Translations under genes and position numbers: made by a program
Assembly: GCF_014696625.1 (NCBI RefSeq)
Contig: NZ_JACJQL010000023.1
Span: 1 to 64,000 of the forward strand
From: Nostoc parmelioides FACHB-3921
Lineage (GTDB): Bacteria > Cyanobacteriota > Cyanobacteriia > Cyanobacteriales > Nostocaceae
Direction of reading: 5' to 3'
Length of the DNA: 64,000 bases
The notes under the pieces: model-generated
Seen by the model: the letters and a program-made list of their open reading frames with translations, nothing else
What the model was told of the DNA's origin: nothing
Databases searched by the model: none
Shown: one piece after another, positions 34,131 through 43,900 of the stretch
Layout of the letters: every line of letters starts with the position of its first letter
Numbering within the stretch: the first letter of the stretch is position 1

Positions 34131-34588
34131 GGCTTCATCATCACATTGCCTGCTTCCAGCAATACAATACCTAACTTCTGACAACCCCCCTTTTTAACTT
34201 TTGAAACTCTTAACATCAAAAATTCGGTGGGTATAAGTCAATATAATTTATCCTTATCACTTTCTCTAGTTGCTTGTCAGTAGTCAGTTGTACTAACCAC
34301 TGAAGACAAGAACTAGTCAAGAAGAGGAAAAGGGGCAGGGAGCAAGGGGGAAGACCGAGACGGAGAGCTTCAGACTATGCCCCGTATAAGCGTCCTTTAT
34401 GACGGGGCTTGTACCCTTCGCTCCGCACTCGCGTTGAAGGGAAGGGTTTGCTCCCCCTGCTCGCTGCTCCCTTCCCCCCTGCCTCTCCCAGTCAGACAGT
34501 TAAGGAAATATTGCATCTGACGGGGAAATTTTGTATAAAGTGCAGGCTTCCGCTATCTTAAGTTTTGAGATAACAAATTGCGCTTAAC
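34131..34588. other. Divergent intergenic region with G/C-rich inverted repeats
   Basis: About 458 bases between pgl and bciB. A hairpin GCCCCGTATAA...TTTATGACGGGGC occupies about 34379-34408, and a wider imperfect inverted repeat (GGGGCAGGGAGCAAGGGGGA near 34331 versus CTGCTCCCTTCCCCCCTGCC near 34464) surrounds it, with a smaller ACCCTTC/GAAGGGA dyad inside. Promoters must lie near both ends, but I cannot place them. Confidence 0.5.
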
Positions 34589-35779
34589 ATGACTTCGCTC
34601 TTCCCTCACAAAAAAGCCAAAGCCTTAAAACCCAATAGCCGTCGCCCTGCTAAGGAACTATGCAGCGAGTGCGGGCTGTGCGACACATATTATATCCATT
34701 ATGTCAAGGAAGCCTGTGCTTTTATTACTCAGCAGATAGACACACTCGAAGAACAGGCACACCAGCGATCGCGCAATCTCGATAATCCTGATGAACTCTA
34801 CTTTGGTGTTCATCAAGACATGATTGCAGCACGAAAACAGCAACCAATCGCAGGCGCACAATGGACTGGTATTGTTAGCAGTATTGCCATAGAAATGCTG
34901 AATCGTGGTTTAGTGGAAGGCGTTGTCTGCGTCCAAAACAGCAAAGAAGACCGCTTCCAACCCATGCCAGTAATTGCCCGCACCCCAGAAGAAATACTAG
35001 CAGCGCGGGTAAACAAACCTACACTTTCCCCAAACCTTTCTGTATTGGAACAAGTCGAAAAATCGGGGATGAAGCGACTGTTAGTCATTGGTGTTGGTTG
35101 CCAAATTCAGGCCTTACGAGCTGTAGAAAAAAAATTGGGTTTAGAAAAGCTCTATGTTTTAGGTACACCTTGCGTAGATAACGTTACCCGCGCCGGACTG
35201 CAAAAATTCTTAGAAACCACCAGCCGCTCACCTGAGACAGTCGTACATTACGAATTCATGCAGGATTTCCGCATTCATTTCAAGCATGAAGATGGCTCAA
35301 TTGAGAAAGTCCCATTTTTTGGGTTAAAAACGAATCAACTCAAAGATGTCTTTGCTCCTTCCTGCATGAGTTGTTTTGATTACGTCAACTCCCTAGCCGA
35401 TTTAGTTGTTGGTTACATGGGCGCACCCTTCGGCTGGCAGTGGATTGTTGTCAGAAATGATACAGGTAAAGAAATGCTGGACTTGGTGCAAGACCAGTTA
35501 GATACTCAGCCTGTGATGTCCCAAGGTAATCGACAAGAGGCTGTACAACAGGGAATCCCCGCCTATGACAAAGGTGTGACCCTTCCCATGTGGGTGGCAA
35601 AAATGATGGGTGTGGTGATCGATAAGATTGGCCCTAAAGGGTTGGAGTATGCGCGGTTCTCCATTGATTCCCACTTTACCCGCAATTATTTGTTTGTAAA
35701 GCGGAATCATCCTGAGAAGTTAGCAGCCCATGTACCGGAGTTTGCCAAGCGCATCGTGGGGCAGTATAAGTTACCGTAG
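34589..35779 (+). CDS. bciB: Divinyl (proto)chlorophyllide 8-vinyl reductase, BciB type
   Basis: A 396-residue FrhB-like Fe-S flavoprotein. It reduces the 8-vinyl group of divinyl chlorophyllide with ferredoxin, a late step of chlorophyll synthesis. Motifs: N-terminal cluster Cys in ELCSECGLCDTYY (about residues 23-35), a central QWTGIVSSIAIEMLNRGLVE, VIGVGCQIQALRAVE, LGTPCVDNVTR and a second Cys set in FAPSCMSCFDYVNSLADLV. It resembles Synechocystis Slr1923 and plant hydroxymethyl-chlorophyll reductase; the cyanobacterial members are the BciB enzymes. Confidence 0.88.
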   Translation: MTSLFPHKKAKALKPNSRRPAKELCSECGLCDTYYIHYVKEACAFITQQIDTLEEQAHQRSRNLDNPDELYFGVHQDMIAARKQQPIAGAQWTGIVSSIAIEMLNRGLVEGVVCVQNSKEDRFQPMPVIARTPEEILAARVNKPTLSPNLSVLEQVEKSGMKRLLVIGVGCQIQALRAVEKKLGLEKLYVLGTPCVDNVTRAGLQKFLETTSRSPETVVHYEFMQDFRIHFKHEDGSIEKVPFFGLKTNQLKDVFAPSCMSCFDYVNSLADLVVGYMGAPFGWQWIVVRNDTGKEMLDLVQDQLDTQPVMSQGNRQEAVQQGIPAYDKGVTLPMWVAKMMGVVIDKIGPKGLEYARFSIDSHFTRNYLFVKRNHPEKLAAHVPEFAKRIVGQYKLP

Positions 35780-35788
35780 TGACAACCT

Positions 35789-37018
35789 TCAAGCCTCTCC
35801 CACAGCATCGATCGCCGCCTCTAGGGCGATCGCCACATGACTCCAATGAGTCCCCCCTTGGCAATACACCACATAAGGCTCACGTAAAGGCCCATCCGCC
35901 GAAAATTCCAAAGTACTCCCCTCAATAAATGTCCCCCCAGCCATCACCACCTGGCTCTCGTACCCCGGCATATCATCGGGAATGGGGTCAAGGTAAGAAC
36001 CCACAGGTGAATTCTGTTGTACAGCCTTACAGAAGGCAATCAGCTTCTGCGCCGAACCCAATTTAATCGCCTGAATCACATCCCCACGGGGCGCGAGGGG
36101 TGCAGGATTTACCGGATAACCAAGTTTGTCAAATACATAACCAGTCAGGTGAGTTCCCTTCATCGCCTCACCCACCATCTGAGGCGATAAAAATAATCCT
36201 TGAAATAACAGGCGATTTTGATCAAATGTCGCCCCACCGTAACTACCAATACCAGGAGCAGTCAGGCGACAAGCTGCTGCTTCTACTAAGTCAGCCCGTC
36301 CAGCTACATAACCACCAGCCGTCACAATCGTCCCACCAGGATTTTTAATCAAAGAACCAGCCATTAAATCAGCACCAACGTGGGTAGGTTCCTGGGTTTC
36401 GATAAATTCGCCGTAGCAGTTATCGACAAAGCAAACAGTGTGAGGATTTTGCTGTTTGACTAAATTAACAACTTTTTCAATATCGGCAATGGATAAGCTA
36501 GGCCGCCAGGAATAACCACAAGAACGCTGAATTAACACTAAGCGGGTTTTATCAGTAATGGTAGTACTTAAAGTTTGCCAATCGATAGATCCTTGGGAAG
36601 TTAACTCCAATTGGCGGTATTTTATGCCAAACTCAATAAGGGAGCCTTGACCTTGACCCCGTAAACCAATAACTTCTTCGAGCGTATCGTAGGGGGAACC
36701 AACTACTGCTAACATTTCATCACCAGGCCGGAGTACACCAAACAGGGCGCAAGCGATCGCGTGAGTTCCCGAAACAAACTGCACCCGCACCGCCGCAGCT
36801 TCAGCACCCATTACTTCGGCAAAAACTTTGTCTAAAGTTTCTCGACCTAAATCATCATGACCATAACCACTTACACCAGCAAAGTGGTGCGCTCCTACGC
36901 GCTGATTACGAAAGGCTTCCAGCACTCTTTTCAGATTTTGCTTGACCTGAGCGTCAATTCCAGAAAAAATCTCTAACAGTGCCTGTTCTGCTTGCCGCAG
37001 CTGTTCCAAGCTGTTCAT
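35789..37018 (-). CDS. COG4100 PLP-dependent enzyme (methionine gamma-lyase / 'aluminium resistance' family)
   Basis: 409 residues from the ATG at 37018 (MNSLEQLRQAEQALLEIF). The fold is a type I PLP enzyme. Motifs: HFAGVSGYGHDDLGRETLDK, VRVQFVSGTHAIACALFG, TVCFVDNCYGEFIETQEP, and the putative PLP-binding Lys in LMAGSLIKNPGGTIV (about residue 225). The family includes proteins named for aluminium resistance, but substrates are poorly defined; sulfur-amino-acid lysis is inferred. It is convergent with bciB (9 bases apart) and divergent from desC (86 bases). Confidence 0.85.
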   Translation of the reverse strand: MNSLEQLRQAEQALLEIFSGIDAQVKQNLKRVLEAFRNQRVGAHHFAGVSGYGHDDLGRETLDKVFAEVMGAEAAAVRVQFVSGTHAIACALFGVLRPGDEMLAVVGSPYDTLEEVIGLRGQGQGSLIEFGIKYRQLELTSQGSIDWQTLSTTITDKTRLVLIQRSCGYSWRPSLSIADIEKVVNLVKQQNPHTVCFVDNCYGEFIETQEPTHVGADLMAGSLIKNPGGTIVTAGGYVAGRADLVEAAACRLTAPGIGSYGGATFDQNRLLFQGLFLSPQMVGEAMKGTHLTGYVFDKLGYPVNPAPLAPRGDVIQAIKLGSAQKLIAFCKAVQQNSPVGSYLDPIPDDMPGYESQVVMAGGTFIEGSTLEFSADGPLREPYVVYCQGGTHWSHVAIALEAAIDAVGEA

Positions 37019-37104
37019 TACTTCCTCGTTAACAAAAAAACTATAAATATGCGAATTGCGGAATCGCACAGACTAGGCTGAACAATTTTAATTCGAGTTA
37101 CTGC

Positions 37105-37923
37105 ATGACAATTGCTACTTCCACTAAACCTCAAATCAACTGGGTAAACACCCTATTTTTTCTTGGGCTACACATCGGCGCTTTGTTTGCCTTTGTCCCT
37201 GGTAACTTCAGCTGGGCGGCAGTTGGTGTGGCTTTATTGCTTTACTGGATCACTGGCGGTTTGGGTATTACCTTAGGCTTCCATCGCCTTGTCACCCACC
37301 GCAGTTTTCAGACTCCCAAGTGGTTGGAATATTTTCTAGTGCTTTGCGGGACTCTCGCTTGTCAAGGAGGGCCAATCGAGTGGGTCGGTACACATCGCAT
37401 TCATCATTTACATTCCGATACTGACCCAGATCCCCATGATTCCAATAAAGGTTTCTGGTGGAGCCATATTGGTTGGCTAATTTATCACTCTCCCTCCCAC
37501 GCTGATGTTCCTCGGTTCACCAAAGATATTGCCGAAGACCCAGTTTATCAGTTTTTACAGAAATATTTCATCTTTATCCAGATTGCTCTGGGTGTATTGC
37601 TGCTATCTCTAGGCGGCTGGTCTTTTGTGGTCTGGGGAGTTTTCTTTCGCATCGTCTGGGTTTACCACTGTACTTGGTTGGTAAACAGTGCTACTCATAA
37701 ATTTGGCTACCGCACCTATGATTCTGGAGACAAATCCACTAATTGTTGGTGGGTAGCTGTATTAGTGTTTGGCGAAGGCTGGCACAACAACCACCACGCT
37801 TTTCAATATTCAGCTCGTCACGGGTTGGAATGGTGGGAAGTCGATTTGACTTGGATGACAGTGCAATTGCTGCAAATACTCGGTTTAGCAACTAATGTCA
37901 AACTAGCAGACAAAAAGCAGTAA
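37105..37923 (+). CDS. desC: Acyl-lipid delta-9 desaturase
   Basis: A 272-residue membrane di-iron desaturase that puts the first double bond at C9 of membrane lipid acyl chains with ferredoxin. The three histidine boxes are HRLVTH (60-65), HRIHH (97-101) and HNNHH (227-231), flanked by hydrophobic helices. GFHRLVTHRSFQTPKW and GEGWHNNHHAFQYSARHG are typical of DesC. It is followed on the same strand by desA and desB, the order described for Anabaena variabilis. It shares a short divergent promoter region with the COG4100 gene. Confidence 0.93.
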   Translation: MTIATSTKPQINWVNTLFFLGLHIGALFAFVPGNFSWAAVGVALLLYWITGGLGITLGFHRLVTHRSFQTPKWLEYFLVLCGTLACQGGPIEWVGTHRIHHLHSDTDPDPHDSNKGFWWSHIGWLIYHSPSHADVPRFTKDIAEDPVYQFLQKYFIFIQIALGVLLLSLGGWSFVVWGVFFRIVWVYHCTWLVNSATHKFGYRTYDSGDKSTNCWWVAVLVFGEGWHNNHHAFQYSARHGLEWWEVDLTWMTVQLLQILGLATNVKLADKKQ

Positions 37924-38153
37924 TTAGTTTATTATGTGTCATTAGTTATTTGTCTAAAAAATGACTAATGACTTAGTAATTTTTTCGCAATCAAATATCT
38001 ACTCGTTAGTTCTCAAATAGCTTCCGGAAATTAGTTACAGGTGCGCTTGGCTAGCTAAAGTTGCTATGATGCAGAACGTTAATTCTCAAGTACTTTGCGG
38101 CAAGTTACTTTTGTGGTGGCTTGGTAGAGGAGTTTGTTGTTATTCAGGTTTTC

Positions 38154-39206
38154 ATGACTACATCAATCATCAAAAATCAGGAAATAAAAAATAAGCTTAG
38201 TAATCCCGAACTAAAGCTCAAAGATATTATTAAAACTCTGCCAAAGGAATGTTTTCAGCAGAACCGTCGCAAAGCGTGGACACAAGCACTACTTAGTGTT
38301 GTCATGGTGGGTTTAGGTTACTGGAGTTTGGCGATCGCCCCTTGGTTTCTTTTACCCATTGCCTGGATTTTTACAGGTACTGCTTTAACAGGTTTTTTTG
38401 TGATTGGTCATGATTGTGGACACCGTTCATTTGCCAAACGTCGTTGGGTAAATGACTTGGTAGGGCATATATTTATGATGCCGTTGATATATCCCTTTCA
38501 TAGTTGGCGGATTAAGCATAATCACCACCACAAGCACACCAACAAATTAGATGAAGACAATGCTTGGCATCCCATAAGACCAGAAGTGTTTGCCAGTTGG
38601 GGTAAAACTCGTCAGTCTGCATTTAAGTTGTTTATGCGTCAAAGGCTTTGGTGGGTAGGTTCAGTCGGACATTGGGCTGTCGTGCATTTCGATTGGCGGA
38701 AGTTCAAAGTTAAAGACCAAGCTGATGTGAAACTTTCTGTAGCTGTAGTAGTTTTATTTGCGGCAGTTGCTTTCCCCACCCTCATCGCTACAACTGGTAT
38801 TTGGGGATTTGTAAAATTCTGGTTTGTGCCTTGGCTGGGTTATCATTTCTGGATGAGTACCTTCACTATTGTTCACCATACATTTCCAGATGTTCCTTTT
38901 GAAACAGAGAACAAATGGCATGAAGCTATGGCACAGTTATTTGGGACTATTCATTGTGATTATCCCAAATGGGTAGAAGTGTTGTGTCACGATATTAACG
39001 TCCACGTTCCTCATCACCTTTCTACAGCTATTCCTTCTTATAATTTGCGGCTAGCTTATAGCAGCATTAAAGAAAATTGGGGTGATTATCTACATGATGA
39101 ACTTCGCTTTTCTTGGTCTTTAATGAAGTTTATTACTGACGAGTGTCAATTGTATCAAACTGATATTGGCTATCAGCCTTTTAAAGATTATTACGCAGGA
39201 CGATAG
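38154..39206 (+). CDS. desA: Acyl-lipid delta-12 desaturase
   Basis: 350 residues from the ATG at 38154; a longer TTG start at 38121 is less likely. It adds the delta-12 double bond to oleoyl lipids. Histidine boxes: HDCGH (86-90), HNHHH (122-126) and HVPHH (284-288). WHPIRPEVFASWG and TIVHHTFPDVPFE are typical of DesA. A 230-base gap after desC may hold its own promoter, consistent with separate cold regulation known for desA in cyanobacteria. Confidence 0.93.
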   Translation: MTTSIIKNQEIKNKLSNPELKLKDIIKTLPKECFQQNRRKAWTQALLSVVMVGLGYWSLAIAPWFLLPIAWIFTGTALTGFFVIGHDCGHRSFAKRRWVNDLVGHIFMMPLIYPFHSWRIKHNHHHKHTNKLDEDNAWHPIRPEVFASWGKTRQSAFKLFMRQRLWWVGSVGHWAVVHFDWRKFKVKDQADVKLSVAVVVLFAAVAFPTLIATTGIWGFVKFWFVPWLGYHFWMSTFTIVHHTFPDVPFETENKWHEAMAQLFGTIHCDYPKWVEVLCHDINVHVPHHLSTAIPSYNLRLAYSSIKENWGDYLHDELRFSWSLMKFITDECQLYQTDIGYQPFKDYYAGR

Positions 39207-39553
39207 GTTTTTTAGCCAGTAGTATTAGCTAGGATGCTCACTTAAAATCCTCATGTCAAAAGATAATTTATGATTCTGTAACTTCCATAAATTTTGGCAA
39301 TTCACTACTTACTGATGATTAATATGTGAATTGCCAAAAATTCTTGAATAAAAATTCAGCAATCATAAATAATCACCCACACCTTAAAATCCTATTACTG
39401 GATGTGGCTTGCTTACCTTGAGCTATTATCCATTAATGGATTCTGAATTTTGCCTTTTGGATGTGCAAGAACTAGCTTCGCAGACATCGCCGAATCATAG
39501 TTACGCACTCATGCTTCAAGTAAAGTCCGATTTATATTCCACAACAGAATCAA
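39207..39553. other. Spacer between desA and desB
   Basis: About 347 AT-rich bases. A word TTTTGGCAATTCACTAC near 39292 recurs inverted (GTGAATTGCCAAAA near 39326), giving a stem ending desA or starting a leader. I see no gene. It probably carries the desB promoter and leader. Confidence 0.45.
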
Positions 39554-40633
39554 GTGCAATCAACTACAATCCCCTCCGATAATTCTCCTAGCTTTGATCA
39601 ATCAGAGAATACAACTACACTGCCCTTTACTCTTCAGGATTTAAAAGCGGCTATTCCGGCTGAATGTTTTCAACCAAACGTGGGCAAATCACTGTTTTAC
39701 TTTTTTCGTGATGTAGTGATTGTTAGCTCACTATATGCAGTTGCTCATTATCTAGATTCTTGGTATTTCTGGCCAATTTTCTGGTTAATGCAAGGAACGA
39801 TGTTTTGGGCTTTGTTTGTGGTTGGCCATGATTGCGGACACCAATCTTTTTCTAAGCATAAATGGCTTAATGATTTAGTTGGGCATCTGACTCACACTTT
39901 CATATTAGTCCCTTATCATGGTTGGCGTATTAGTCACAGAACTCATCACAAAAATACTGGAAATATCGATAATGATGAAAGCTGGTATCCTGTGACTGAA
40001 TCACAATACAAGGAAATGCCATTAGGTCAGAAAATAGGACGTTATTACGTGTTTCTTCTGGCTTATCCAGTGTACTTGTTTAAGCGCTCTCCTAATAAAG
40101 AAGGCTCTCATTTTTTACCTAGTAGCTCTCTTTTCAAGCCATCAGAAAAATGGGATGTCATCACCAGCACTGTACTGTGGACTTGTATGGTTGCTTCGTT
40201 AGGTTTCCTAACTTATCAATGGGGCTGGATGTGGTTGTTAAAATACTACGCTGCACCATACATCGTGTTTGTTATTTGGCTCGATTTAGTCACATTCCTA
40301 CACCACACTGAGGCCGATATTCCCTGGTATCGTGGCGAAGATTGGACTTTTCTTAAAGGTGCAATTTCTAGCATTGACCGCAATTATGGTTTAGTCAATC
40401 ATATCCATCACGACATTGGTACTCATGTAGCACACCACATTTTTTTGAATATCCCTCACTATAATTTGTTGAAGGCTACTGAGGCGATTAAACCAGTCAT
40501 GGGTGAATATTACCGCAAGTCAGAAGAACCTATTTGGAAGTCGTTGTGGCGTTCTGGCGTGAGTTGTCATTTTGTACCCGATACTGGTGGAAAAGTTTAC
40601 TACACTTCTAACAATCAAGTAGTGAATAAGTAA
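39554..40633 (+). CDS. desB: Acyl-lipid omega-3 (delta-15) desaturase
   Basis: A 359-residue desaturase that adds the omega-3 double bond to linoleoyl lipids. Histidine boxes: HDCGH in GHDCGHQSFSKHKWLND (92-96), HRTHH (128-132) and HVAHH in GTHVAHHIFLNIPHYN. The N-terminal part PFTLQDLKAAIPAECFQPN and VPYHGWRISHRTHHKNTGNI match the DesB/FAD3-type group. The start is GTG at 39554, with no strong Shine-Dalgarno sequence. It is the last gene of the desC-desA-desB cluster. Confidence 0.92.
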   Translation: MQSTTIPSDNSPSFDQSENTTTLPFTLQDLKAAIPAECFQPNVGKSLFYFFRDVVIVSSLYAVAHYLDSWYFWPIFWLMQGTMFWALFVVGHDCGHQSFSKHKWLNDLVGHLTHTFILVPYHGWRISHRTHHKNTGNIDNDESWYPVTESQYKEMPLGQKIGRYYVFLLAYPVYLFKRSPNKEGSHFLPSSSLFKPSEKWDVITSTVLWTCMVASLGFLTYQWGWMWLLKYYAAPYIVFVIWLDLVTFLHHTEADIPWYRGEDWTFLKGAISSIDRNYGLVNHIHHDIGTHVAHHIFLNIPHYNLLKATEAIKPVMGEYYRKSEEPIWKSLWRSGVSCHFVPDTGGKVYYTSNNQVVNK

Positions 40634-40863
40634 ATCAATTCCAAAACTTAAAATTTAGTGGTGTGGCAAGTCTAAAATAATGCAATAACAGAAATTCTAT
40701 TCGCATACCCTACGGGAAGACTTCGTCAATATATGCACGCATCTGCGTTCAATTTTATTCCAGTTTATTGCAACACTTTAGTCATCTCAGTTCAGTAGGC
40801 TAACGCATCGTGATAATTAAGCAATTCTTGCTTTATCAGAGTTTCTGAATTTGCATCCATAAC

Positions 40864-40897
40864 AAAAAGGCAAAAGAATTAATTCTTTTGCCTTTTT
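40864..40897. terminator. Strong bidirectional terminator of the rpo operon and desB
   Basis: A perfect 34-base palindrome: AAAAAGGCAAAAGAATT followed by its exact complement AATTCTTTTGCCTTTTT. A stem with T-run on both strands fits Rho-independent termination of rpoC2 (minus) and of transcripts coming from desB (plus). Confidence 0.9.
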
Positions 40898-40921
40898 AAT
40901 TTAGATGATAACTCTTAGAAT

Positions 40922-43900
40922 TTAGTCTTCATAGTCGTCATCATCCTCGTCATCATCCTCATAATCATCGTCTCCCTCATCTTCTATTTCTACGAGGTCA
41001 TGGATTTCATCAGCAATCAACTCATCATCATCGAGAATTGAGCGACGGTTATTAAATCCGGTTTCCGCAAGACCAGGAGAATCTAAATTGTAGGCACGAG
41101 CTGTACGGTCATCTAATACCATATCTAGAGGATCATCTGTTTCATCCAAGACACTGGTAGTTTCCAGAGTTGAATAATCTTCAAGCATCCCAGGTTCATC
41201 ATAGGTATTGTAACCAGTTCCCGCCGGAATCAATCGACCGATAATCACGTTTTCTTTCAAACCACGCAACCAGTCGGATTTACCCTCAATGGCTGCTTCA
41301 GTCAGAACCCGTGTTGTTTCTTGGAAGGATGCGGCAGAAATGAAACTGTCGGTATTTAAAGATGCTTTAGTGATACCTAACAATACTGGAGTATATTGCG
41401 CTCTCGCACCGCCAGTAATTGCCATTGCTTCATTAACCTGCTCGACTTGGCGCAATTCTACCAACTCACCGGGAAGCATAGTGGTATCACCACCATCATC
41501 AATCCGCACTTTGTTGGTCATCTGGCGCACAATCACTTCAATGTGTTTGTCGGCGATGTCAATACCTTGGGATTGATACACCATCTGCACTTCATTCACT
41601 AGGAATGTTTGCACTTTTTGTAAGGCGTGGCTAGCGCAAGCATAAATTCCATCTTCCGAACCCAGACTGAAGAATACTTCTAAAATTTCGTGAGGGTTGG
41701 AAGGGCCATCACTCAATGGTTGTCCGGCTGGTACGACGGAACCATCGGGCATGGCTAAGTTTTGTCCAGGGCCAAGAGGATAATCGGTGACTACCCCATT
41801 GGATTCTATAACTTTGATGGCGATCGCTTCATCACCATCACCGTATACTACCTTAACTTCCCCGCCCCGTTTTGCTAAGATACAAGCTTCTTTGGGTTTG
41901 CGGGCTTCTAGTAGTTCTTCAATCCGAGGCAAACCTTGAATGATGTCTCCGGTTTTTGCTCGTTCAAAGACTAGCAGCACCAAGGTATCACCCCGTTGCA
42001 CCAAGTCGCCATCTTCTATCTGCAATACTGCACCAGGGCTGACTCGATAAGGACGACCCGCACGGATAGTCACGGCATAGTTCTGGGTGCTAAGTGCTGC
42101 ATCTTGAGTGGTGGTGCTTTCACCCGCATTTTTCACCGCTACAATTTGCCCAGATTCTTCGGCAAAGACACCAGGAGCAAGTTCTGTACCTGCGACGATT
42201 AAATCACCGGCTTTGACTTTGGGCTTGGCACTGATATTTAGTGTTGCCATGTCACTATGACGCAGTACTAAACAACGACGCACTGCTTCGGTTCCCTTCT
42301 GCACACCTCTGACAATCCCGCCTTCTTTAGACAAGATTTGGGTACGTGCAACTACGGAACCGGGAACAATTGTGTCTCCATCTTTTACTTCTAGGCTAGT
42401 TTGGGTACTACCTTGGGTGGCATCGGCAGCAATGTCACGACGCAAAATCAAAGATTCCAAAATTACCAGCTGCAAGCGCTGAACATCTGCATTCTCAGGG
42501 TCAGGAATTAACTCAATATCTGCGGCTAAAGGAGAAGCATTATGTTCTTGTTCGCCTTCCTGCTCAATTTCCAATACTAATTGGGTACGTAGCAGTTCCA
42601 CACCTTCCACCGACTTGACCCGTTCTGAATCTTTGTAAGGCAATCTTTGTACTGCCCGCATTTGAATTGAACGTCCTGTTTGTTGGCTCACAGATGTAGT
42701 AGATGGCACATCAGGATTACTGGGTACAGCAAACTCTACCACGGGACGGCTCAACAGTGCCGGGCCTTCTGGCGATTCCACATATTGGATGTAACGCAGT
42801 TCTGTGGCAACTTGCCCCAAAAGTTCTTCACCAGGTTGTAACAGGGTATTATCTCGCCCAATGACTGCTTCTGGATCATCTACCATGAGCAGTTCCCCTG
42901 GCTTCACCACCACTTCCCGGAGGATGTCATTTTTCTGGGTGACTTCTACCACACCACTGTTTTGGCAGAAAATGTCTTTGACGACTTCTGTACCAGCTTC
43001 GACAAACTGCCCGTCTTCTACCAACAGCAAGGAGATATCTTTGTTAACTTCGTGGGTTTCTTCGGGAATCCACAACAGTGTACCGCCCTGTACCACTTCA
43101 TAACCAAGTTTGGCTTTACCTTTCTTCTGGACTTCTACCCCCGCGAATTTCAGGAAACCACCAGTAGTTGTGCGATAACGGTCATCAATTAACTCAGCAA
43201 CTACTTGACCATTCTGCACTTTTGTGCCTGGGGTAGTTCGCAGATTGAATACTTGGTTGTTACCTGTGGTAATTAAGTAGTTGTTACGACCTTGGGAACT
43301 CTGGACGGTGACGGTTGCTTGATCTAAGACCACAGAAGCGGTAATGATTTCAATTTCTTTGGTACTCTTTCCTGGGGTAGCTTCTGGTAAACGTACCACA
43401 CCACCATGTATAGTTGTTAACTTAGTTTCTGCAAGTACGCCGTTAGTTTCGACGCGATCGCCATTTTTCACTACCAATTCTGCACCTGGTGGCAAGTTAT
43501 ACACTTCCCCAGAGAGAATCCAAATCAAACCACCTCTGGCGGCTGTGGTAGTAGTGTTACCTTGACGGTCGGTTTTTTGTTCGGGAACAACTTCGGCGAA
43601 CTTCACTTCTCCGGCTAAGTCGGAAGCCACATCTTTTACGGCTTTTTCTGTATTTGTCCGGGTGGTACGTCCGCCAAGGGCAACTTCTGCTAATAATTGA
43701 CCTTTCTTGACCTGTTGTCCATCAACAATATAAATTGTGGAACCTTGGGTCACATGAATTTCTTGAGGTGGTGGGGTTTCTGAACCTTCCTTGCGTGGTT
43801 CCAGAATCATAATCCCGTTGCTTTCTACAAACAAGGCATCTTCCCCGTGGCGGGTACGATGGGTTCTTGTCCGCAGTTTCCGGGGTAGCTTGATAGTTCC

